64,000 nucleotides of DNA from Clostridium kluyveri DSM 555 (GTDB lineage Bacteria > Bacillota > Clostridia > Clostridiales > Clostridiaceae), in NCBI RefSeq assembly GCF_000016505.1, contig NC_009706.1, positions 868,001 through 932,000 of the forward strand, given 5' to 3'. Below the pieces are notes generated by a model. It saw nothing but the letters and a program-made list of their open reading frames with translations, was not told the origin of the DNA and did not search any database. The translations under genes were made by a program, and so were the position numbers. Shown here piece after piece: positions 57,352 through 64,000 of the stretch (positions are counted from its first letter, which is position 1; the number at the start of each line of letters is the position of its first letter).

Positions 57352-58158
57352 ATGAAATCCAGAATTGTAGTTAAAGTTGGAACTTCGACATTAACCAGTG
57401 AAAATGGAAAAATAGATTTACGTAACATTGAGCATTTGGTTCGGGTTTTATCAGACATCATGGCAAAAGGAGTTGAAGTCGTACTTGTCACTTCGGCAGC
57501 TATTACAGTAGGCTATGAAAAAATGGGGCTTCCCGCCCGCCCGAAAGAATTAAATTTGACTCAAGCTGCCGCCGCTGTTGGCCAATGTGAGTTAATGCAT
57601 ATCTATGATAAGCTGTTCAACGAATATGGCAGGGTTGCTGCTCAAATCTTATTGGACGAGGAAGATATGTGCTGTGAAAAACGGCGTCAAAACTTGCTCC
57701 GTACTTTTTTAACTTTGTTGGAGCATGGTATTATACCGATTGTCAATGAAAACGATTCTGTTAGCTATCAAGAAATCGAATCGGCTGACAAGCTGTTTGG
57801 AGATAATGATACGTTATCGGCTCATGTTGCACTTTTATGCGGTGCTGATAAATTGATTTTGCTTTCGGATATTGATGGGTTCTATGAGCAAGATCCGAGA
57901 GAAAATCAGAACGCAGAGTTAATCCAACAGGTATCATGTATCGACGAACACATTAAAAAATTGGCAGGAGGAAGTGGAACCGCAAGGGGTACTGGTGGCA
58001 TGATTACTAAAATTCATGCAGCAGAATTGGTGACACCTTATGGCTGCGAAATGTTCATTGTCAACGGTGCTTATCCCAATTATATTTATTCTATTTTAGA
58101 GGGGGTCTCTGTGGGAACCTATTTTAAGACAACGAAAGAAATACAGACAATAAAATAG
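57352..58158 (+). CDS. proB: Glutamate 5-kinase-like amino acid kinase, no PUA domain
   Basis: The 268-residue amino acid kinase begins MKSRIVVKVGTSTLT and shows NENDSVSYQEI, SDIDGFYEQDPREN and GTGGMITKIHAAE, the set seen in ProB. It lacks the C-terminal PUA domain (E. coli ProB has 367 residues), as do several Gram-positive ProB proteins. No proA or proC is adjacent; its neighbours are a LysR gene and a hydroxyacid dehydrogenase with the same atypical codon use. It may make glutamyl phosphate for proline, or phosphorylate a related acid. The ribosome site is weak. Confidence 0.85.
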   Translation: MKSRIVVKVGTSTLTSENGKIDLRNIEHLVRVLSDIMAKGVEVVLVTSAAITVGYEKMGLPARPKELNLTQAAAAVGQCELMHIYDKLFNEYGRVAAQILLDEEDMCCEKRRQNLLRTFLTLLEHGIIPIVNENDSVSYQEIESADKLFGDNDTLSAHVALLCGADKLILLSDIDGFYEQDPRENQNAELIQQVSCIDEHIKKLAGGSGTARGTGGMITKIHAAELVTPYGCEMFIVNGAYPNYIYSILEGVSVGTYFKTTKEIQTIK

Positions 58159-58328
58159 TATCTATAGTATTTTATGTATTGCTAACACAGTGATTACTAA
58201 AAATGTAGTTTGTAATATTATATAGTAAATTATATGTAAGCAAATCCAACTGTAGGAGGTGTATATATAAAAGTTATGGTAAGAGGCTTATAACACTTGT
58301 ACACTAAATAAGAAGAGGAGATAATTTT

Positions 58329-60374
58329 ATGGATGATCTTTATATGAATAAAATTCAAGACACGGTAAAAAATATAATGAAAGATATGAAAAATTCTGAG
58401 GAACAAAGTATATATAAAAACTTATTTTCCAAAGGTAAAATTGGAGGTTTAGAATTAAAAAATAGAATAGTAATGACACCTATGGAAAATTGCCTAAATA
58501 ATAAGGATGCTACTGTATCAGATGAGATGATTGCCTTTTATGTTGAAAGGGCAAAAGGTGGCATTGGACTTATAATCACAGAGGTAACAAGGGTAAATGA
58601 TGAAAATGGAGTAGCTGACAGACAGCAATTATCTGCTGCTCATGATAAATATATACCTGGACTTAAAAAGCTGGCTGATGCTGTACATGAAAATGGAGGC
58701 AAAATATTTATTCAGCTTCACCATCCGGGAAGACAGGGTTTTTGTGAGGTAAACGGTAACAAGCCAATGATGGCACCAAGTAGAACTCAATGTAATGTGG
58801 TACACCAGGAAACAAGGGAAATGACTACAAAAGAAGCAGAAGGATTAGTACAGGATTTCATAAATGCCGCCTGTAGAGTTAGGGCAGCGGGTATTGATGG
58901 GGTTGAAATACACGGTGCTCATGGATATTTGATCAATCAATTTTTAAGTCCTTATACAAATAAAAGAACTGATAAATACGGTGGAAGCTTTGAAAATAGA
59001 ATGAGATTTATTGAAGAAATAGTTATAGGAATAAGAGAAAAATGTGGACAAGATTATCCGGTTATAGCAAGGCTGTCCGTAGATGAATTTTTAAGAACTA
59101 ATGGTGTTGAAGATGGAATACTTTTGAAAGATGGAATTAAAATTGCAAAACATCTAGAGAAAATAGGGGTTGATGCAATAGATGTAAGTGCAGGTATTTA
59201 TGAAACCATGAATGTATCCTGGGAACCTATATCTTTTTCTCAAGGGTGGAAGCTGTACCTTGCAGAAGAAATAAAGAAATCAATTAATATTCCTGTAATA
59301 TCAGCAGCAGTGATTAGAGAAGCAGCTTATGCAGATAAAATAATAGGAGAAGGCCGTACAGATTTTGTGGGTTCTGCAAGACTTCATTTTGCAGACCCTG
59401 AATGGTCTAATAAAGCAAGAGAAAACCGTGCTTATGAATCCAGGTTATGTATATCCTGCCTTCACTGTATAGAAACCTTGTTTAGTGGAGTAGCTACAGG
59501 TAATCCTGTAGAGTGTAGTATAAATATTCAGGCAGGAAAAGAATTTGAGTATTGTAATATGAAAAAAAATGGAGATGGAAGAGTGGTAGTAATATTGGGA
59601 GCAGGTCCTTCGGGACTTGAAGCCGCAAGGGTACTTGCCATGAGAAAATTCAAACCTATAATATTTGAGAAATCAGATAGGATAGGTGGTCAACTTAATC
59701 TGGCAAATAAACCTCCTAAGAAAGAAAAAATATCATGGCTTATAAATTATTTGCAATTACAAGTCCATAAGTTGGGAGTGGAAATAAGGCTTAATAAAAT
59801 ACCTACCATTGATGAAATTAAGAAACTAAGTCCTTATGCTGTATTTGTGGCAGAAGGCTCAAGTCCTATAATTCCTGAGTCCATAAATGGTATTCATGGA
59901 AAAAATGTATTCACTATTGTGGATGTATTATCAGGGAAAACAGAAATTTATAATAAAAAAGTAGCAGTAATAGGTTCAGGAATGACAGGACTTGAAACTG
60001 CAGAATTTTTAGCATCAAAGAATAATGATGTAACTGTATTTGAGATGGGAGATAACATAGGTGAGGGCGTATTTTTTCAAAATTTAACAGATGTTCAGGG
60101 AAGGTTAAAAAAACACAATGTAGAAATGATTACAAATCATAAATTAATCAGCATAAGAAATAATACAGTGATATTTGAAATACTTCCTCATGGAGAAATA
60201 AAAGAATATGATTTTGATTATATAATCATATCATTAGGGACAAGTCCAAACAAAGAGCTTATAGATGAAATAAAGTCAAACTTTTATACAGTAAGGGTAA
60301 TAGGAGATGCTGAAAAGCCTGGAAGAATACGAAATGCAATGGAAACTGGATTTGAAAGTGCGTATAATCTATAA
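58329..60374 (+). CDS. 2-enoate / 2,4-dienoyl-CoA reductase family flavoenzyme
   Basis: The 681-residue protein combines an old-yellow-enzyme FMN barrel (about 30-365: LKNRIVMTPMENC, HPGRQG, GVEIHGAHGYLINQFLSPYTNKR), a [4Fe-4S] region with C374, C377, C380 and C396, and an FAD/NAD part with VVILGAGPSGLEAA and VAVIGSGMTGLETAEF. This is the layout of clostridial 2-enoate reductase and of 2,4-dienoyl-CoA reductase, reducing activated C=C bonds with NAD(P)H. The first about 25 residues are extra. Codon use is native, unlike the cassette before it. AGGAGA precedes the ATG. A long hairpin follows. Confidence 0.9.
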   Translation: MDDLYMNKIQDTVKNIMKDMKNSEEQSIYKNLFSKGKIGGLELKNRIVMTPMENCLNNKDATVSDEMIAFYVERAKGGIGLIITEVTRVNDENGVADRQQLSAAHDKYIPGLKKLADAVHENGGKIFIQLHHPGRQGFCEVNGNKPMMAPSRTQCNVVHQETREMTTKEAEGLVQDFINAACRVRAAGIDGVEIHGAHGYLINQFLSPYTNKRTDKYGGSFENRMRFIEEIVIGIREKCGQDYPVIARLSVDEFLRTNGVEDGILLKDGIKIAKHLEKIGVDAIDVSAGIYETMNVSWEPISFSQGWKLYLAEEIKKSINIPVISAAVIREAAYADKIIGEGRTDFVGSARLHFADPEWSNKARENRAYESRLCISCLHCIETLFSGVATGNPVECSINIQAGKEFEYCNMKKNGDGRVVVILGAGPSGLEAARVLAMRKFKPIIFEKSDRIGGQLNLANKPPKKEKISWLINYLQLQVHKLGVEIRLNKIPTIDEIKKLSPYAVFVAEGSSPIIPESINGIHGKNVFTIVDVLSGKTEIYNKKVAVIGSGMTGLETAEFLASKNNDVTVFEMGDNIGEGVFFQNLTDVQGRLKKHNVEMITNHKLISIRNNTVIFEILPHGEIKEYDFDYIIISLGTSPNKELIDEIKSNFYTVRVIGDAEKPGRIRNAMETGFESAYNL

Positions 60375-60382
60375 AAATTAAT

Positions 60383-60429
60383 CTAAAATATACTATAGAT
60401 AATATTAATTTTACTATAGTATATTTTAG
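60383..60429 (+). terminator. Hairpin after the enoate reductase gene
   Basis: Perfect 16-bp A/T-rich arms (60383-60398 and 60414-60429) enclose a 15-base loop. No T-run follows, but position supports a role in 3' end formation. Confidence 0.65.
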
Positions 60430-60673
60430 CATTGTATATTTAAAGAAGTATTTATGCAGAATTTAAATATTACTATTTTATTTTGATATTTAGTATTTCA
60501 AAATGTTTAAAACAATAGCAATTAGGGGTAATTGTTAATCCAGAAGGTAAGTACCCTTTTTGCTAATTATCCATATAAAAGTAATTTAATATATGTATTT
60601 GTAAGTAGAGAAGAAAGAAAAGAGTTTTTACCTGTGTAATACAGCTGATGGTATTAGGCCGTATTTTTAAATA
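60430..60673. other. Intergenic gap between convergent genes
   Basis: About 244 AT-rich bases without an ORF. A short ggta/tacc element followed by T near 60550-60565 could terminate rightward reading; otherwise nothing is seen. Confidence 0.35.
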
Positions 60674-61336
60674 TTACTTAATTATTTCAATTTCAATATC
60701 TTTTCCATTTGCATATTTTTTTAAAAGTTCTTTACTATACTTTAAATATTCATTAATATCAGTTTTACCACTAAAGGAATAAATACACATTAATATTTCA
60801 CTGGCATTACTTGTTATCATAGCTCTCTCAGAATCACTTGTTGGGCTTCCAAAACTACCGATATAATCAGTTAATACTGGAAGGTTTTCTATATTTATTT
60901 GCCCTTTACCGATTCCTTTGTATTGACCGTCTTTTTTACCTATCATTAAAGAAATTGGGTTATGTAAGTTTTCAATATTATATGAACCTATAGGAAACTT
61001 TGATTTCAATGATATTAGATTATTAATGTCTACAATGTTGTTTATTTTATAGACTCCTTTTCCCTGCAATATCCTTCTTATTAATGCTTCTGAAGATAAT
61101 CTATATTTACTAGGTACTTTACCTAGTTTTTTATATATTTCTCTTCCTTCTTTAATTCTAGGTAGTGATGCTAGTTCTTCTATATGAATTTCTTTCTTTA
61201 AAACTTCACAATAATCGTTAATTTCTTTCCATAAACTATCACTGCTGTTTTCTACATCTACATGCGCTTGTATACAGCCTAGTGTCATTTCAGGACAAAT
61301 TTTCTTTAATTCTTCGCAAATTATAACATTTACCAT
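60674..61336 (-). CDS. B3/B4 tRNA-binding-domain protein
   Basis: The 220-residue protein resembles the B3/B4 editing domain of the phenylalanyl-tRNA synthetase beta subunit: EGREIYKKLGKVPSKYRLSSEALIRRI, and FGSPTSDSERAMIT near the C-terminus. Stand-alone versions are thought to edit mischarged tRNA or free amino acids, but the activity is not assigned. AAAGGAGC precedes the ATG and overlaps the end of the broken transporter gene, so it was probably translated together with it. Confidence 0.9.
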   Translation of the reverse strand: MVNVIICEELKKICPEMTLGCIQAHVDVENSSDSLWKEINDYCEVLKKEIHIEELASLPRIKEGREIYKKLGKVPSKYRLSSEALIRRILQGKGVYKINNIVDINNLISLKSKFPIGSYNIENLHNPISLMIGKKDGQYKGIGKGQINIENLPVLTDYIGSFGSPTSDSERAMITSNASEILMCIYSFSGKTDINEYLKYSKELLKKYANGKDIEIEIIK

Positions 61337-61343
61337 AATATAA

Positions 61344-62076
61344 TCAAGCTCCTTTGTATTTATTAATTTTAATATATTGAAATAGAACTCCCAAAACTAT
61401 AACTGTAATACCTACTACTGCACTTATCAATATTCTCTCATTCAAAAATATTAAAATATAGATTAAGGATATAAATGGAGTTAAGTATAGTAAATTTGAA
61501 ACTATATGAGTTTCTCCGCCTTCTAAAGCCTTGAACCAAAATATATAAGATATACTATTAACGAATTAGTGCGAGTATATCTCCTTGTAAGTTTGTTAAA
61601 TTGAAGGCTGAAATATTCCCTTTAGTAGTTATGATAATAATGCCAAGGAAACTAATAAGGATTCCAACTAATTTTTGCAAAGTGATCTTATCTTTGAGTA
61701 TGATAAAAGACAATATAAGTACTAATATAGGCCAAGTGTAAGATAATATAAAACCTTCAGAAGCTGTTGTTCTACTTAGTGCCCCGTATAAAAAAACATA
61801 GTACATATAATTGCCGAGAAATCCAAGAAAAATCATTGATCCATATTGATTCTTATTATATTTTTTTAAATCTCCAGTTTTCTTTTGAGATATCAATATT
61901 AAACCAAGTACTAGTGTTGATAAAATGGTTGAATAGAACAAAGTTTGCAAATTATCTAGCTCTACCAAAATCTTTTTTGTTGCCACGGGTATGGAACCCC
62001 ATAATAATACGCAAAGAGCTAAATTGATATATGCATTGAATTTTTTTGCTTTAAATAACTTAATAATCAATTTCAT
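61344..62076 (-). pseudogene. EamA/DMT-family transporter, broken by internal deletion
   Basis: Two frames together describe one drug/metabolite transporter. The first (61558-62076) encodes residues 1-172, with the first EamA repeat and the start of the second, ending at LQGDILALIR. The second (61344-61556, a different frame) encodes the last 70 residues, starting SISYIFWFKALEGGETHIVSN. About 50-60 residues of membrane segments are missing at the junction near 61557. A family member would be about 290-300 residues. It is between the AraC gene and the B3/B4 gene. Confidence 0.85.
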
Positions 62077-62089
62077 CCCCCACTAAACT

Positions 62090-62122
62090 ATTAAAAAATA
62101 AAGAACTATTAAACATAGTTCT
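62090..62122 (-). terminator. Terminator of the AraC-type gene
   Basis: On the minus strand the stem agaacta/tagttct with a 7-base loop is followed by a T-rich run (tttattttttaat). Confidence 0.75.
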
Positions 62123-62168
62123 ATAAATATTATTATAGTTTTTTAGTTAGATAAGTCTTCTCTTAAAC

Positions 62169-62894
62169 TTAGTTAGTTTTTAGCCTATTTTTAGATTTTT
62201 TTCTAAACTCTGAAGGGGCTACTTTTTCTAAATACTTAAATACTCTAGTAAATGATGAATTGTAATCATAACCTACCATTTGTGAAATTTGTAATATTGA
62301 TAAATTTGAATTTAAAAGAAGTTCTTTTGCTTTTCTTACTCTTAGATTTTGTATGTAGTCAACAGGTGAAACTTTCATTTTATTTTTAAACCATTCGGTA
62401 TAATAACTGATATTATAATGTTCAATAACTGCTAATTTTTTCAAATCTATATCTTCAGCGAAATGTTCATTTATATATTTTATAGAATCAGGAATATTTT
62501 CATTTGTAATAAAGTCATAACAATAGAGGAATAGGTTAGTAATGGAACTAGAACTTTTCTTATTGTTAGCCTCATTTAGGAATAAATATCTTATAGCTTT
62601 CCACTTATCATCAAATAGGATTTCCTTTCCACCTATCAGCTTTTTTATATCGGATTTTTTAATTATATTAGTAGAAATATCTAAAACTAAGAACTCGTTA
62701 CCTTTATCAGCACTAAAGGTATGTTTACAATCTGGAGGAAGAAAGAATAAGTGTTCATCTTTTAATGTTAGTTTTTTATGATCGGTTTCTATATAAAGAA
62801 TTCCGTGAATGGGTAAAATTAATTGCGCATATGAATGAGCATGTGTATTAAGTTTACGATCATATATTCTACGTTCACATATTACACTGTTCAA
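62169..62894 (-). CDS. AraC-family transcriptional regulator with cupin domain
   Basis: The 241-residue protein has an N-terminal cupin-like sensing domain (about 10-100, NTHAHSYAQLILPIHG) and two C-terminal helix-turn-helix motifs (DIDLKKLAVIEHYNISYYTEWFKNK and LSILQISQMVGYDYNSSFTRVFKYLEKVAPSEFR). The start is TTG at 62894, with AAGAAGTGA upstream on the minus strand. It probably controls the transporter and B3/B4 genes that follow, though a terminator separates them. Confidence 0.92.
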   Translation of the reverse strand: MNSVICERRIYDRKLNTHAHSYAQLILPIHGILYIETDHKKLTLKDEHLFFLPPDCKHTFSADKGNEFLVLDISTNIIKKSDIKKLIGGKEILFDDKWKAIRYLFLNEANNKKSSSSITNLFLYCYDFITNENIPDSIKYINEHFAEDIDLKKLAVIEHYNISYYTEWFKNKMKVSPVDYIQNLRVRKAKELLLNSNLSILQISQMVGYDYNSSFTRVFKYLEKVAPSEFRKKSKNRLKTN

Positions 62895-63015
62895 TAGTAT
62901 TCACTTCTTTCTCTTATATACAATAGCTCAAATTTGCGTGTTAAAGTTATTATAGCATAAATGTAGGATTGTTTATTAAGAAATCTACATTATATCTTTA
63001 TTATTTAAACCATAT

Positions 63016-63027
63016 ATCACATGTGAT
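63016..63027. promoter_or_regulatory. 12-base palindrome near the AraC gene promoter
   Basis: ATCACATGTGAT is a perfect palindrome about 120 bases upstream of the leftward AraC gene and 43 bases from the IS remnant. It could be a protein-binding site. Confidence 0.3.
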
Positions 63028-63069
63028 GGCTAATATTTTAGTTTATACGTAGTGGTGCTAGTATAAAAA

Positions 63070-63630
63070 TGTAGACACAAAAATTGGAACAATATAAAAT
63101 AAAAGAAAAGGAGTGTCTACAAATATGTTAAATAAGTCCAAAAGATACACAGAAGATTTTAAAAATACAATAGTAGAACTTTATAAATCAGGTAAATCTT
63201 TAAGTGAATTAAATAGCGAATATGGCACATCTAAATCAACAATAAATCATGGGTTAAAAATCAACACCTATACAGATAGATAATAACAAAACTATTACGA
63301 CAGCTGATTATCAGGCATTGATGAAAAAGATGACCAGGTTGGAAGAAGAAAATGATATATTAAAAAAGCTATGGCCATATTTGCAAAGAAAAATTAAATA
63401 TATTATATAAGTTTATTAAAAATAACAAAAATAATTATGGTATTAAGTTAATGTGTGAGGTTTTTAATGTATCAAGAAGTTCTTTTTATAAAAATTCCAG
63501 GCGCAGCCAGAGTACATGAAGTATTCAAAATAAACAGATTAAATCCTCTATTCTAGATATTTATAGAAGTAGTAAGGGACGTTATGGTGCAATAAAAATA
63601 AATTATAAGTTAAGGTAACTTGGAGGTGTA
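63070..63630 (+). mobile_element. Decayed IS3-family insertion sequence
   Basis: A recognisable left end (tgtagacacaaaaattgg at 63070) is followed by remains of both IS3 frames. The first nine bases are complementary to gtgtctaca at 63113-63121. orfA starts at 63125 but shifts frame at about 63250. A second segment with the leucine-zipper region (DYQALMKKMTRLEEENDILKK) ends with a one-base slip in the run before the usual ALAIFAKK-like end. orfB pieces (NYGIKLMCEVFNVSRSSFYK, SILDIYRSSKGRYGAIKI) contain stops. The integrase DDE core and right end are missing. Confidence 0.85.
63125..63283 (+). pseudogene. IS3 orfA remnant (transposase HTH part)
   Basis: The frame starts ATG behind AAAGGAG and reads MLNKSKRYTEDFKNTIVELYK, SLSELNSEYGTSKSTI, the typical N-terminal helix-turn-helix of IS3 orfA. 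After about residue 42 it leaves the family sequence and stops at TAA 63281, because of a frameshift. Confidence 0.8.
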
Positions 63631-63634
63631 ACAA

Positions 63635-64000
63635 ATGGATTCAGTGAAATATAATCAATATTTAAGATGCGTTAAATTATGTAGAGAAAAAATACATTCA
63701 TTTTCTAAATATCCATATTGCTTATCAGCCGTAAAGGATTTATCTATGTTGGAATTTCATCCAAAAGTAACATATATAGTAGGAGAAAATGGTACGGGTA
63801 AATCAACAATACTTGAGGCTATTGCGGTGGCATATGGATTTAACCCAGAAGGTGGAACAAGAAATTTTAACTTTTCAACAAAAGATACTCATTCAGATTT
63901 ATATAGGAATCTTAAATTAGTTAAAGGGGTCAAAAGACCTAATGATGGTTTTTTCTTGAGAGCAGAAAGCTTTTATAATGTAGCAACAAATATAGATGAG
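63635..64000 (+). CDS. AAA-family ATPase, N-terminal part (cut by window)
   Basis: The frame runs off the right edge after 122 residues. The Walker A motif GENGTGKST is at residues 50-58, preceded by FHPKVTYIV and followed by LEAIAVAYGFNPEGGTRNF and FFLRAESFYNVAT. This is typical of small stand-alone AAA ATPases of the SMC/RecF-like (AAA_23) type, usually about 240 residues and of unknown function. The ATG at 63635 follows GGAGGTG. Its promoter may lie within the decayed IS just upstream. Confidence 0.85.
   Translation, partial: MDSVKYNQYLRCVKLCREKIHSFSKYPYCLSAVKDLSMLEFHPKVTYIVGENGTGKSTILEAIAVAYGFNPEGGTRNFNFSTKDTHSDLYRNLKLVKGVKRPNDGFFLRAESFYNVATNIDE

Overview
The window is AT-rich (native genes use AGA/AGG for arginine almost exclusively, with many TTG/GTG starts behind strong GGAGG ribosome sites). 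It carries sporulation genes (spoIVFB, gpr, spoIIP, yqfC, yqfD), a class I heat-shock operon with a CIRCE element, and Firmicute-type gene order. It is best explained as chromosomal DNA of an anaerobic, spore-forming Clostridium sensu stricto. The species cannot be fixed from the sequence alone. No tRNA, rRNA or CRISPR array was seen.

Positions 1-17190 are conserved core read rightward. They hold the elongasome and division-site block (mreD end, PBP2, minC-minD-minE, rodA), a spoIVFB metalloprotease behind a small membrane protein, a paired radical-SAM/DUF2344 unit with RNase G, the rplU-prp-rpmA ribosomal operon with its leader, obg, nadD, yqeK, ridA and an RluA-type pseudouridine synthase. 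Positions 17204-26223 are looser: a leftward D,D-carboxypeptidase, comEA, an aminotransferase, an AEC transporter, a P-type ATPase homologue whose catalytic motifs are eroded, and a ComEC-like channel protein without the usual hydrolase domain.

Positions 26262-54434 are again dense core: holA, rpsT (leftward), gpr, spoIIP, a YqxA-position protein, lepA, hemW, then hrcA-grpE-dnaK-dnaJ, prmA, rsmE, mtaB, a HIT protein, rpsU with a decayed yqeY-like ORF, yqfC-yqfD-pgpH-ybeY-dgkA/PAP2-cdd-era-recO, a DUF4342 protein, and a CcpN-like regulator next to pyruvate phosphate dikinase. The order resembles the Bacillus dnaK/yqf/era neighbourhood.

From about 54435 the character changes. Positions 55061-58158 hold a D-2-hydroxyacid dehydrogenase, a tiny overlapping ORF, a divergent LysR regulator and a short glutamate-5-kinase-like enzyme. 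Their codon use (many CGN arginines, CCG, GCG) differs clearly from both flanks, suggesting a transferred cassette. It is followed by a native-looking 2-enoate/2,4-dienoyl-CoA reductase family flavoenzyme, a leftward AraC regulator / broken EamA transporter / B3-B4 protein group, a decayed IS3-type element, and the start of an AAA ATPase that runs off the window.

The observations most worth following up are the apparently inactive P-type ATPase, the transferred dehydrogenase-LysR-kinase cassette, a pair of related long hairpins upstream of obg and the aminotransferase gene, the DgkA-PAP2 fusion, the short SpoIVFA-position protein, and several eroded genes (yqeY-like, EamA, IS3). No complete, clearly new defence or mobile system was found.
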